Notes: a model not told the origin generated them from the letters alone. Counted from the first letter of the stretch, positions 16,868-25,646 are shown. The stretch is DNA of 31,460 nucleotides from an uncultured Desulfuromonadales bacterium (GCA_947259685.1 CAMYNC010000022.1:1-31460); one strand, 5' to 3'. Translations and numbers: made by a program.

Positions 16868-18028
16868 ATGCTGTCAACTTCAGAGCGGATCACCGCGATT
16901 CAACCCCCGCCGATCTCCGAAGTGCAAGGCTGGCTTGCCGGGCGCAAGTTTCCGGCCGACAAACCTTTATTGGACCTGTGTCAGGCGATCCCCAATTATC
17001 CGCCGCCAGCAGAGCTAATCGAACATCTGCAGAACCGACTGAATGATCCACAGACCTTTAAATACAGCCCGGACGAAGGCCTGCCGGAGGTTCGCCAAGA
17101 GCTCTGCCTTTGGTACCAGCGACGTTACCGGGCCGCTCCTGCCGCTGAGCAGATCTGCCTGACTATTGGTGCCAGTCAGGCGTTCTGGCTGGCCATGCAA
17201 CTGCTCTGCAAAGCCGGCGATGAAGTTATTCTGCAACTACCGGCCTATTTTGATCATCCGATGGGGTTACAGGCGATGGGCATCAAACCGGTCTACGCTC
17301 CCTTCGTCGCCGAACGCCAGGGGCTGCCTGAGCTGGCCACCATCGAAGGTTTGATCACTCCCCGCACCCGAGCGATTCTGCTGGTAACACCGAGTAATCC
17401 AACCGGTGCAGTCATCCCTCCCGACCAGCTTGAAGACCTGTTTGAACTGGCCAAGGCTCACCAGATTGCCCTGGTCCTCGACGAAACCTATAATGCATTT
17501 CTTCCGGGCCCAGCCCACGCTCTATTCAGCCACCCAGACTGGCCGGAAAGCTTCATGCAGCTGGCCTCTTTCGGCAAAACCTTTGCGCTGACCGGACTCC
17601 GCTGCGGCGCCTTGGTCGCCTCTGCCGAGATGATTCAGCAGGCCCTTAAGGTTCAAGACAGCATGGCCGTTTGCCAACCCAGACCGGCACAACAGGCGCT
17701 TGCCTACGGCTGTCGCTATCTTGATGCCTGGGTCGACAGCAATGCGCGCATGATGATGGCACGACACAATCATTTTCGCACCCAATTCGAAGCGGCGCAG
17801 AGCTCTTTTCAGCTGGTCGCAAGCGGCGGGTTCTTCGCTTGGGTCAGACATCCCTGGCGGCAAAAGACTGGCAAACAGGCGGCCAAAATCCTGGCCGACC
17901 AGGCCAACCTGATCTGCCTGCCAGGAGAAGCTTTCGGACCTGGGATGGAAAATTATCTGCGCTTGGCATTCGGCAATATCAGCACCGAACAACTGCCCGC
18001 AGCGGTAGCGCGTTTTTCATCCTGCTGA
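16868..18028 (+). CDS. Class I/II pyridoxal-phosphate aminotransferase
   Basis: A 386-residue fold-type I PLP enzyme. It has SNPTGAV at 176-182, the PLP-contacting D205 and Y208 (VLDETYNAF), the Schiff-base lysine K237 in SFGKTFALTGLRCG, and an Arg near the end (YLRLAFGN) that would bind the substrate carboxylate. Such enzymes move amino groups between amino acids and 2-oxo acids in the cytoplasm; the subgroup resembles aspartate or aromatic aminotransferase-like proteins, but the exact substrate cannot be told. It follows the peptidase by 3 bases. The ATG at 16868 is the first candidate start after the peptidase stop. A short GCCTC/GAGGC repeat follows the stop but has no T run. Confidence 0.88.
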   Translation: MLSTSERITAIQPPPISEVQGWLAGRKFPADKPLLDLCQAIPNYPPPAELIEHLQNRLNDPQTFKYSPDEGLPEVRQELCLWYQRRYRAAPAAEQICLTIGASQAFWLAMQLLCKAGDEVILQLPAYFDHPMGLQAMGIKPVYAPFVAERQGLPELATIEGLITPRTRAILLVTPSNPTGAVIPPDQLEDLFELAKAHQIALVLDETYNAFLPGPAHALFSHPDWPESFMQLASFGKTFALTGLRCGALVASAEMIQQALKVQDSMAVCQPRPAQQALAYGCRYLDAWVDSNARMMMARHNHFRTQFEAAQSSFQLVASGGFFAWVRHPWRQKTGKQAAKILADQANLICLPGEAFGPGMENYLRLAFGNISTEQLPAAVARFSSC

Positions 18029-18216
18029 GAAAATTGCCTCCACAGAGGCCTCCCAGGGGACAACTCAACCAAGAGAAAATTTGTAGATATTCACGAATAG
18101 TTATTGACCTGGAACTTCGCTTATGGGATTCTAATACTTCATTAATGTTTGGCTGTCCGCTGATTTGACAGGTTCAATTTCCTACGATTTGAGATAACCA
18201 ATACCTTTTATTCATT

Positions 18217-19227
18217 GTGAATTTGCCACGCACTAAAAACACTTTTCCCTCGTCGGGATTCCAACAGGAGCAGACTTCCTTCCCTAAGGTCTTCCGCCTG
18301 CGCTTCAGCTTGCCGATTGCCAAACTGTTTCTCTGCCTTTTGCTGTTAAGTCTCTTCGCGACCCCAGCCCTTTGCGCTGACCGAGTTGCAGTCATTTTCC
18401 CCGATCTATCGGCACCTTACAAGTCCATATTTCAGACAATACTTGATGGAATACAATCCCAAAACAACTTCGAATATCAGCTTTATCCCTTACCGAAAGA
18501 CTATGACCCGGCGCAGCTGAAAAAGCAGCTTGACAGTCAGAACACCACCGCCATCATTGCTCTGGGGAAGCGTGGTTATTTAGCCACCAAGAGCCTGCAG
18601 ACCAATCTGCCCACGGTCCTGGGAGCCCTGCCCCTGATCCCAAATGGTATTTCCGGCATCAGCCTGTCAGCCGACCCCGATCAGCTTTTCTCCCGAATTA
18701 AATCGTTGATTCCCAACAGCAAACAAGTTTACGTCGTCTACTCCCCTAAAATTAACGGCTGGTTGATGCCCCTGGCTGAAATAGCCGCGGAAAAGAACGG
18801 CCTTAAGCTGATCGCCTTGCCTGCTGAAGATCTGCGCGCCGCCATGCACCATTATCGCCAGGTGCTAAAAACCGCTCGCGGACCAGAGAATGCCATCTGG
18901 CTACCACTTGACCAGGTCACCGCAAGTGAAGATGTGGTCCTGCCGATGCTTCTCCAGGAAGCCTGGAACAAAGAGCTGGTGATCTGTTCCAGCAAACCGA
19001 CCCATGTCCAGCGCGGTGCCCTGTTTTCGATGTATCCAGACAATTTCGGCCTTGGACAGGAGTTGGCCAAACTGGCGGAAACCCAGCTTACCAGCAATAC
19101 TGATCCGTTTGTTGGGCCGTTAAAACGGTTGCAAATTGCTGTCAATATTCGTACTGCCGCGCACCTGGGCCTGAACTTCAGCCCACAGCAGCAGCAAACC
19201 TTTAACCTGACGTTCCCATCGCGCTGA
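18217..19227 (+). CDS. ABC-type substrate-binding-like periplasmic protein
   Basis: A protein of up to 336 residues. A hydrophobic stretch LFLCLLLLSLFATPALCA (ending near residue 53) looks like a signal peptide. The mature part has VAVIFPDLSAPYKSIFQTILDGI, AIIALGKRGYLA, QVYVVYSPK and GPENAIWLPLDQ, which fit the TrpX-like ABC substrate-binding family, a periplasmic two-lobe fold. The start is uncertain: the GTG at 18217 gives an unusually long signal region and has no Shine-Dalgarno, but no ATG lies between it and the signal peptide core. No ABC permease or ATPase is nearby. The sensor kinase starts 14 bases after its stop, so it more probably presents a ligand to that sensor, or works with the TonB receptor further on, than feeds a transporter. 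Confidence 0.82.
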   Translation: MNLPRTKNTFPSSGFQQEQTSFPKVFRLRFSLPIAKLFLCLLLLSLFATPALCADRVAVIFPDLSAPYKSIFQTILDGIQSQNNFEYQLYPLPKDYDPAQLKKQLDSQNTTAIIALGKRGYLATKSLQTNLPTVLGALPLIPNGISGISLSADPDQLFSRIKSLIPNSKQVYVVYSPKINGWLMPLAEIAAEKNGLKLIALPAEDLRAAMHHYRQVLKTARGPENAIWLPLDQVTASEDVVLPMLLQEAWNKELVICSSKPTHVQRGALFSMYPDNFGLGQELAKLAETQLTSNTDPFVGPLKRLQIAVNIRTAAHLGLNFSPQQQQTFNLTFPSR

Positions 19228-19240
19228 CGGAGGTATCGAT

Positions 19241-20872
19241 ATGTACATCATAGACAGCATTCGTCAAAACACCTCCAGCTTCCGCAGTCGGCTGTTGGTG
19301 ATCGTCTCCCTCGGAATTATCGGCCTGGCCTTGACCGCCTCGCTGACCACTGCCTGGGTCACCAGCAACCGTGCGGCAGAACAGATGATTGCCCAAGGGC
19401 TGGAAGTTGCCACCACCCTGGCCAATCAAAGCTACCTGGCCCTGATCTACCAAAGTCCAGAGAATGCCGCAGGCCCGCTTGAAGCGATCCTGAGTTTTCC
19501 CGACATCATTCAGGCCGGAATCTACAATCTCAACAATCAACCACTGGCGATCAAGCCGGAGTCACCCGAAGCGGCCCTGAACACCGACGATCTACCGAAA
19601 ACTGAAGCCAAGCTGGTCAATCAAACAGCAGACGCCTGGCACTTTATCGCTCCGGTCATCACCGGCCAGGCGACCGGTCAGCGCGAAGCAGAATTAGAGT
19701 TTCAGCTAGGGGAAATCAGCTCCGAACACCTGGGGTATGTCCATGTTGCGATGGGCAAAGCCACACTGCACGACATTCAACTGAAAATCTTTGCCAACAA
19801 CATCTTGATCGCCGTCTCCTTCGCCTTGATTCTGACAATTCTGGTCAATATCGGTATCGACCGCCTGACCCGACCTCTGTTTAAGCTCATCCAGGTCATG
19901 GAACAGAATGAACATGAAGGCACCCGGGTTTATGCTGACCTCAAAGGACCAAAGGAGTTCCAAAACCTGGCCACGGTTTTTAATCACATGATGGCCAGCC
20001 TCAACGAACGGGATCGGCGGCTGCGTGAATACGGTGAAATGCTCGAATCTGAAGTCGCTATCCGCACCCGAGAGCTGGTCGAAGCACGCGATGCAGCGCT
20101 GTCCGCCAGCCGGCACAAATCGGAATTTCTGGCCAATATCAGCCATGAACTCCGCACCCCGCTGCAGGCGATCATTGGCTATACCGATCTGGTGCGCGAA
20201 GAACTGGACATGGAGGGGATGGAGGAGAATGCCGAAGAGTTGGAGCTGGTCATTACCAACGCCCAGCGCTTGCTTGCGATGATCAACAACATTCTCAATA
20301 TGGCGAAACTCGAATCGGGCCACATGGATATCAACCTGAAAGCCACCAACCTTGAGCAGCTGCTGCAAGAGGCCTGCGACACGGTCAAACCGATCCTTAA
20401 ACATAACAATAACCAACTGATCGTCGAAACAACCAGTACTGAAAAAGATGTCTGTATCGATCGCGGCAAACTTCTACAGATCATCCTAAACCTGCTGAGC
20501 AACGCAACGAAATTCACCATAAACGGTTCTGTCACTCTGCGGACCCAGCTGGATACGAACCTGCTGAAAATAGCAGTCGAAGATTCCGGCATCGGCCTGT
20601 CTGCCGAACAACAGCAGGTTATTTTTGACGAATTCCGGCAAGTGGATGGTAGCACCACCCGTAATTTTGAAGGCACCGGTCTCGGTTTGGCCATCACCAA
20701 ACGGTTTACTGAAATGATGGGTGGGGAAATTGGTGTTGAAAGCAAACAAGGCCAAGGAGCCACTTTTACTGTGATGTTTCCATTGCCTGTCGGTCTGGCA
20801 GCAATAAATGAGAAGATTGACGATAACGACGCCGATAAGGAACTAGAGCTTGGCGTTAATTTTCGACAATGA
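19241..20872 (+). CDS. Membrane sensor histidine kinase (CHASE-like sensor, HAMP, HisKA, HATPase)
   Basis: A 543-residue inner-membrane protein. A first membrane helix lies at about 18-38, then a periplasmic sensor region to ~180 resembling CHASE8 (EQMIAQGLEVATTLANQSYLAL cut after its core, PDIIQAGIYN). A second helix follows at ~182-204, then a HAMP linker (RLTRPLFKLIQVMEQNE), a short coiled coil, the HisKA dimerisation domain with phospho-acceptor H302 (NISHELRTPLQAI), and a complete ATPase domain: ILNLLSNATKFT (N box), VEDSGIGL (G1) and GTGLGLAI (G2). It autophosphorylates and passes phosphate to a response regulator; none is adjacent. GGAGGT precedes the ATG. The ~40-residue tail after the ATPase domain is acidic. 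It is probably co-transcribed with the upstream binding protein, and the TonB receptor starts 91 bases on. Confidence 0.93.
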   Translation: MYIIDSIRQNTSSFRSRLLVIVSLGIIGLALTASLTTAWVTSNRAAEQMIAQGLEVATTLANQSYLALIYQSPENAAGPLEAILSFPDIIQAGIYNLNNQPLAIKPESPEAALNTDDLPKTEAKLVNQTADAWHFIAPVITGQATGQREAELEFQLGEISSEHLGYVHVAMGKATLHDIQLKIFANNILIAVSFALILTILVNIGIDRLTRPLFKLIQVMEQNEHEGTRVYADLKGPKEFQNLATVFNHMMASLNERDRRLREYGEMLESEVAIRTRELVEARDAALSASRHKSEFLANISHELRTPLQAIIGYTDLVREELDMEGMEENAEELELVITNAQRLLAMINNILNMAKLESGHMDINLKATNLEQLLQEACDTVKPILKHNNNQLIVETTSTEKDVCIDRGKLLQIILNLLSNATKFTINGSVTLRTQLDTNLLKIAVEDSGIGLSAEQQQVIFDEFRQVDGSTTRNFEGTGLGLAITKRFTEMMGGEIGVESKQGQGATFTVMFPLPVGLAAINEKIDDNDADKELELGVNFRQ

Positions 20873-20883
20873 AAGAGGCAGAG

Positions 20884-20964
20884 ATGTTGAACAGGTTACG
20901 TTTAAACTACCCAGATGTGCTCGAGGGGGCGAATACCAGCCTTAGCATGGCGGGAGGTAGGTGA
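20884..20964 (+). CDS. Possible 26-codon ORF ahead of the TonB receptor
   Basis: ATG at 20884 opens a frame MLNRLRLNYPDV... that ends at TGA 20962-20964, overlapping the TonB receptor ATG (20964) by one base. GAGGCAGAG precedes it. Such an arrangement could couple translation of the receptor to a short leader, but the peptide resembles nothing known and a frame of this length is common by chance. Confidence 0.22.
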   Translation: MLNRLRLNYPDVLEGANTSLSMAGGR

Positions 20965-23093
20965 TGCCATTGAGATTTCTATCGATCTGCCTCCTTTTGT
21001 TGCTGGTCAGTCATGGCGGCTCAGTTTACGCTGACCAAACAGACTTACTGCTCGATGGCAGCCTTGAGGACATGGAGGCGCTTTACGGCGATGAAGAATT
21101 CGTCAGTATTGCCACCGGAAGCAGAAAGCCAATCTATAAAGCGCCAGCAGTGGCCAGTGTGATAACGGCGAAGCAGATCAAGGAGATGGGTGCGCGAACG
21201 CTGGATGAGGTTTTAGAAACGGTTCCGGGGCTTCATGTGGTGCCTTCGAGCCTTAATCGTCTCAATTCGATATATTCGATTCGTGGTATTCATACGGGTG
21301 ATAATCCACAAGTATTAATGTTGATGAATGGTATTCCCTTTCAGACGCTGAATACTGGGGGTCGACCGCAAAATTTCGATCTCCCGGTTGCAGCTATTTC
21401 CCGGGTTGAGGTATTGCGGGGTCCAGGTTCTGCGGTCTATGGCGCGGATGCTTTTTCTGGTGTTATCAATATTATTACTAAAAATGCAAACGATATCGAC
21501 GGTACTGAAGTCGGAATCCGCTACGGTTCTTTTGAAAGTAAGGATTTATGGTTACTTCATGGAAATCGCTACGGTGAGTTGGATGTCATGTTCTCTCTTG
21601 AATGGCAAAAGAGCGATGGTGATCGAGATCGCAAGGTCAATTCTGATTTGCAAACGGACTTCGACCAAATATTTGGTACCAATGCCTCAAATGCTCGCGG
21701 TCCCCTAGAGACCCGTTATGACGTACTTGACATTCATCTCGAATTGAAATGGGATGATTGGACATTTCGCAACTGGTACTGGCGTCAACATGACGCAGGT
21801 GTCGGCGCAGGTGCAGCACAGGCACTAGACACAGAGGGAAATGATAAAATAGATAGCTATTTGGTTGATTTAACTTGGCAGAACGATGATCTTTTGCCAA
21901 ACTGGGCTCTATCAGCCAATCTAAATTACTACTATTATAATGGGAAAACCCATTTTACTCTTTTTCCAGATGGGGCAACAGTTCCAATCGGCAGCGATGG
22001 AAACATTGCATCATTTCCACCCTTTGTACCGACAAACTTTCCCGATGGTGTGATCGGTGATCCCGAGGTTGTGGATCAGCAGTCAGGGATTGATCTTGCT
22101 GCTACTTATACAGGAGTTCGTGATCATCGTCTGCGTTTTGGCGGCGGTGTCAAATACCAAGATGAAGACACCAGAGAAACTAAGAACTTCGGCCCTGGAG
22201 TGACCGTTGGAACTCTAACCGATGTCAGCAATACTCCATACGTATTTTTGGAGGATACAGATAGAACGATCTGGTATCTGTCATTTCAGGATGAATGGCA
22301 ACTTGCCCCAGACTGGGAATTGACCGGCGGAGTACGCTACGATCACTATTCCGATTTCGGGTCAACTTTTAATCCCCGCGTTGCACTGGTATGGGCGACC
22401 AAACACAACCTTACGAGTAAATTTCTTTACGGCCGTGCTTTTAGAGCGCCATCGTTTTCTGAGCAATTTTCCCAAAATAACCCCGTCATAACCGGCAACC
22501 CGGATCTCGACGCCGAGACCATTGACACATATGAGATTGCTTTCGATTATCGTCCGACCTTCGACATCCAAACAAATCTCAGTATCTTTGGATATCGTGC
22601 CGATGGTTTGATTGAATTCGTTGCAGATTCGAATGGAGTGACAAAAACAGCCCAAAATTCTCGGGATCAGAACGGTTACGGGTTTGAGTTTGAAGTCACC
22701 TGGGAAGCAACTGAGCAACTGAAATTGATGGGGAATTATGCATGGCAGCATTCCGAGAACGCCGATACAGGGAAAAGAGTCGCCGATGCGCCGGGGCAGC
22801 AATTGATGTTGGCTGCTGATTGGAAATTCTGGCCTGAATGGGCTGTTCATCCGCAAATTAATTGGGTTGCCAACCGCCACCGTGCAACGGGCGATACACG
22901 CAGTGAGATAGACAATTACACCTTGGTTGATCTGACCTTGCGACGGAGAAATATACTAAAGAATTTTGAATTGGTAGTTGCGGTCCGTAACTTATTTGAT
23001 GAAAATGCCCGCGAGCCGAGTGATGGAAAAATCCCCGATGACTATCCCCTCGAGGGTCGTGGTTTCTGGGCGGAAGTGAGATGGAGTTTTTGA
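20964..23093 (+). CDS. TonB-dependent outer membrane receptor
   Basis: A 709-residue outer membrane receptor. The signal peptide covers residues 1-23 (ending SVYA). A plug domain follows at about 50-170, with VASVITAKQIKEMGARTLDEVLETVPG split over two helices, IYSIRGIHT, VEVLRGPGSAVYGADAFSGVINI and IITK. A large barrel ends in EVRWSF, the terminal aromatic signature of outer membrane proteins. Such receptors import iron chelates, cobalamin or other scarce compounds using TonB-ExbBD energy. The plug type is closest to cobalamin/colicin and siderophore receptors, but the substrate is not resolved. The ATG at 20964 is 5 bases after GGAGGT. From about 21.2 kb the gene is A+T-rich (19 G/C in the 60 bases from 21841), unlike the kinase before it. 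The first citrate-synthase-like gene starts 3 bases after its stop. Confidence 0.93.
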   Translation: MPLRFLSICLLLLLVSHGGSVYADQTDLLLDGSLEDMEALYGDEEFVSIATGSRKPIYKAPAVASVITAKQIKEMGARTLDEVLETVPGLHVVPSSLNRLNSIYSIRGIHTGDNPQVLMLMNGIPFQTLNTGGRPQNFDLPVAAISRVEVLRGPGSAVYGADAFSGVINIITKNANDIDGTEVGIRYGSFESKDLWLLHGNRYGELDVMFSLEWQKSDGDRDRKVNSDLQTDFDQIFGTNASNARGPLETRYDVLDIHLELKWDDWTFRNWYWRQHDAGVGAGAAQALDTEGNDKIDSYLVDLTWQNDDLLPNWALSANLNYYYYNGKTHFTLFPDGATVPIGSDGNIASFPPFVPTNFPDGVIGDPEVVDQQSGIDLAATYTGVRDHRLRFGGGVKYQDEDTRETKNFGPGVTVGTLTDVSNTPYVFLEDTDRTIWYLSFQDEWQLAPDWELTGGVRYDHYSDFGSTFNPRVALVWATKHNLTSKFLYGRAFRAPSFSEQFSQNNPVITGNPDLDAETIDTYEIAFDYRPTFDIQTNLSIFGYRADGLIEFVADSNGVTKTAQNSRDQNGYGFEFEVTWEATEQLKLMGNYAWQHSENADTGKRVADAPGQQLMLAADWKFWPEWAVHPQINWVANRHRATGDTRSEIDNYTLVDLTLRRRNILKNFELVVAVRNLFDENAREPSDGKIPDDYPLEGRGFWAEVRWSF

Positions 23094-23096
23094 CCT

Positions 23097-23915
23097 ATGA
23101 AGCATAAAGATAGAATTATTGAAAGTCGGGGTAAGGATTTTGTAACACGACCCTCGACAGCGATCTGGGAGGAAATCCCCGCTAAAGACAATCCTTATCT
23201 TGCAGAGACAGTTAGATGCCAAGGCTATGATCTTATTGATTTAATGGGAAAATGTAGTTATCTGGAAGTATTTTTTTTACTTTTCCGTGGCGAGCTTCCT
23301 GCGCCAATCCACATTCAGTTGCTTGAAAAACTCATGATTGCTCTTATCAATCCAGGACCGCGGCACCCTGCAACCCGTTCTGCAATGGTCGCAGGTGCAA
23401 GTAAAACGACTCCAGAAAACTATTTGCCTATTTCTCTTTCTATTCTTAGCGGTTCTCATCTTGGGGCCAACGAAGTTCAGTTATCAATGCGCTTTCAAAA
23501 AGATCAAATCAATCAGGACCCAATAGAAGTTGCCAATGAGTTCTTTACTAAAGGCGCATTCAGGAGTTCCGATGATTCTCAACCTGCTCCTGGGTTTGGT
23601 GCTAGATTTGGAAGTATCGACCCTCTTGTTTCTCAAATTGCAAGTCAGCTTTTAAACTGTCCTGGAGCTGGTAGCGCGTTAAAATGGGGGAGTCATTTTG
23701 CAAGAGAGTTATCTTCTCGGGGATATGGTTGGCTGAACACAGGCTTAGCCGCATCAGTATTTATAGATCTTGGGTTTTCAGAAAATGCTGGGCCCGGCTT
23801 ATTCCAAATAATAAGCGCTCCTGGGCTTTTGGCACATGGCGCAGAATTTTCAGAAAAGCCTATGACCGCTATGCCCTTTCCAAAGGATGATAATTATGTC
23901 ATTGAACAGGACTGA
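23097..23915 (+). CDS. Citrate-synthase-fold (citryl-CoA-lyase-like) protein 1, catalytic residues altered
   Basis: A 272-residue protein, the length of citryl-CoA lyase-type members rather than of full citrate synthase. The family pattern is clear: W-x-x-x-P-x-K-x-N-P near 24-33, CQGYDLIDLMGKCSYLEVFFLL (41-62, split by its turn), LFRGELP, SHLGANEV (120-127) and GLFQIISAPGLLAHGAEF. Compared with the synthase/lyase triad, the first His is kept (H121 in HLGANE). The second, normally in GFGHR, is Ala (GFGARF, A169), and the Asp usually in NVDGA is replaced (LNTGLA, T215). Citrate synthesis or cleavage by the standard mechanism is therefore doubtful. GGAG lies 10 bases before the ATG. It overlaps the second citrate-synthase-like gene by 20 bases. 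Low G+C (25 of 60 at 23461). Confidence 0.85.
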   Translation: MKHKDRIIESRGKDFVTRPSTAIWEEIPAKDNPYLAETVRCQGYDLIDLMGKCSYLEVFFLLFRGELPAPIHIQLLEKLMIALINPGPRHPATRSAMVAGASKTTPENYLPISLSILSGSHLGANEVQLSMRFQKDQINQDPIEVANEFFTKGAFRSSDDSQPAPGFGARFGSIDPLVSQIASQLLNCPGAGSALKWGSHFARELSSRGYGWLNTGLAASVFIDLGFSENAGPGLFQIISAPGLLAHGAEFSEKPMTAMPFPKDDNYVIEQD

Positions 23916-24732
23916 GGATAAGCGAGGAACCTCCCTCTGGGATGCATATCGCGGAGTTATTCGAAGTCGTAAGGGTGGATGGCGAGTTGGTCAGGGGGTA
24001 ACTTGTCATGGCTACGATATGTTGGATGAACTGGTCGGAAGAGTCTCAGTCTTTCAAGTTATGATATTGAATGCAACGGGTCGCCTTCCCGAGAAGCGAT
24101 TGGCTGATTGGTTTGAAGCTCTCCAAATATGCCTGAGTTGGCCAGATCCCAGAATCTGGTGTAATCAGATGGGAGCTCTTGGAGGTACAATGCGGACGTC
24201 TCCTGTAGCGGCAACAGTTGCTGGTTTACTGGCCCATGAATCGGCAATCTATGGCCCTCAAACACTTGTAAGTGGGATGAAATTCCAAAGTGCAGCGCTA
24301 CGGGAAGTGAAAAGTGGATTGTCCATTGAAAGTTTGATTGAAAATGAGTGCAATAAGCACAGAGGCAAGCCTAAAATAATGGGATTTGCGCGGCCAATTG
24401 CTAAAGGCGATGAGCGAATTCCGGTGATGGAAAGAGTTACAGAAGAACTTGGTTTTCCAGTTGGAGAACACCGAGAACTTGCTTATAAAATTGAGCAGGT
24501 TCTTATTGAACGATTTAACGAAAGCATGAATATTAGTGGCTTTATGGCTGCATTTATGCTCGATCAGGGACTTAGTTCTCAGGAAGCATTCAATATCGTT
24601 CCGGTCCTAGTGTCCAGTGGGATCACGGCATGCTACGTTGATACGTTCGATCGGCCAACAGAATCATTCTTGCCAATGCGATGCGATGATATTGACTATC
24701 AAGGCCCACCACCAAGAGAAGTCCCTGGATAA
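23896..24732 (+). CDS. Citrate-synthase-fold protein 2, all three triad positions altered
   Basis: A 278-residue paralogue of the preceding protein, though strongly diverged. Shared landmarks are HGYDMLDELVGRVSVFQVM near 38-57, ATGRLP, MGALGGTMRTSPVAATVAGLL and a C-terminal region DQGLSSQEAFNIVPVLVSSGI that matches the late helices of the family. At the first catalytic His the sequence reads AIYGPQTL; at GFGHR it reads GFARP; at NVDGA it reads NISGF. All three standard residues are therefore absent. The ATG at 23896 (AGGA 8 bases ahead) is preferred over the one at 23887, which sits directly on the ribosome binding site. The overlap with gene 1 suggests equimolar synthesis and a heteromeric complex, which is inference. 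Low G+C (23 of 60 at 24301). Confidence 0.8.
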   Translation: MSLNRTEDKRGTSLWDAYRGVIRSRKGGWRVGQGVTCHGYDMLDELVGRVSVFQVMILNATGRLPEKRLADWFEALQICLSWPDPRIWCNQMGALGGTMRTSPVAATVAGLLAHESAIYGPQTLVSGMKFQSAALREVKSGLSIESLIENECNKHRGKPKIMGFARPIAKGDERIPVMERVTEELGFPVGEHRELAYKIEQVLIERFNESMNISGFMAAFMLDQGLSSQEAFNIVPVLVSSGITACYVDTFDRPTESFLPMRCDDIDYQGPPPREVPG

Positions 24733-24777
24733 GGATAAAACGCAAATCAATCAAAAGACCAATCAAGGAGAGAATAT

Positions 24778-25563
24778 ATGTCATTAAATGGAAAAGTGGC
24801 TATTATCACTGCCAGTGCAGGGGGAATTGGAAGAGGGATTGCGGAGCGGTTGGCAGCGTTAGGGGCGCAGGTTGTTATTACCAGACGGTCTGCCGAAAGA
24901 GCTGAAAAAGTAGCCGCCGAAATCGAAAAATCGTATGGAGCTGCAAGTTATCACCCTTATGAACTGGAAAATCGGGATTCAGGTAAGGAGCTGCTTGAAT
25001 CTGTTTACAATCAACACAAACGGATCGATTTCCTGGTTAACAACGCGATCAGTCATCCGACCCTCCCCCCTATTCCACTAGAGGTGTTGGAATATGATCT
25101 TATGCAAACAGGGATAACTGCGAACCTGACAAATGTTCTCTTTTTAACCGCGCTAGTACACCCTTACCTTAAAGAAACATCAGGGAGCGTTCTAAATATC
25201 GGTTCCGCAGTGGTGAATAGAACCATGTTGGGCGTCCCCCTATATTCAATTCTTAAAGGCGCAATGACACAAATGACCAAAACATTAGCTGCTGAATGGG
25301 CCAAAGACTCCATCAGAGTAAATCAAATCAATCCTGGTTTGGTTAAAAGTGAAGCTTATAAAAACATCGGCATCCCATCAGAGGTATTTTCGGCGATGGC
25401 CAATTATTATTCCCAGCACCACCCACTCGGTCGCATAGGTTCACCTCATGAGATAGGTGCTTTGGCCAGTCAGATGTTGTCAGATGATTTGGCATGGATG
25501 ACGGGATCAATTGTGGAGATGGATGGCGGCTATTCAATACAGGGGATTCCTTTGCCCACCTAA
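24778..25563 (+). CDS. Short-chain dehydrogenase/reductase (SDR)
   Basis: A 261-residue classical SDR, a cytoplasmic NAD(P)(H)-dependent oxidoreductase acting on alcohols or ketones. The cofactor motif is TASAGGIGRGIA (Ala in place of the usual first Gly of TGxxxGxG); an RRS following the second strand hints at NADPH. VNNA lies at 87-90. The catalytic residues are S143, Y156 and K160 (YSILK). The C-terminal MTGSIVEMDGGYS is typical of the family. AAGGAGAG precedes the ATG. It is the last gene of the TonB-citrate-synthase-like operon and ends at a terminator. Its position suggests it acts on a product or substrate of the two citrate-synthase-like proteins, but nothing in the sequence fixes the substrate. 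Confidence 0.92.
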   Translation: MSLNGKVAIITASAGGIGRGIAERLAALGAQVVITRRSAERAEKVAAEIEKSYGAASYHPYELENRDSGKELLESVYNQHKRIDFLVNNAISHPTLPPIPLEVLEYDLMQTGITANLTNVLFLTALVHPYLKETSGSVLNIGSAVVNRTMLGVPLYSILKGAMTQMTKTLAAEWAKDSIRVNQINPGLVKSEAYKNIGIPSEVFSAMANYYSQHHPLGRIGSPHEIGALASQMLSDDLAWMTGSIVEMDGGYSIQGIPLPT

Positions 25564-25609
25564 ATTACATATTGATTTCAAGACGATTCGGCCAAGAAGA
25601 GGACCTGAA

Positions 25610-25644
25610 AAAAGCCGGCTAAGTTCTTAACTAAGCCGGCTTTT
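25610..25644. terminator. Bidirectional terminator between the SDR and the TPP enzyme genes
   Basis: AAAAGCCGGCT (25610-25620) pairs with AGCCGGCTTTT (25634-25644), an 11-bp stem with a 13-base loop and T tracts on both strands. It closes the SDR operon and, on the other strand, the TPP enzyme gene. Confidence 0.85.
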
Positions 25645-25646
25645 GA

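Noticed and set aside
18165..18196. TTGACA at 18165 as a promoter for the substrate-binding protein gene
   Set aside because: No acceptable -10 hexamer lies 16-18 bases downstream; the best candidate matches only three of six positions.
19706..20416. Minus-strand frame of 236 codons inside the sensor kinase gene
   Set aside because: Antisense shadow of HAMP/HisKA coding sequence; His/Gln-rich without a domain.
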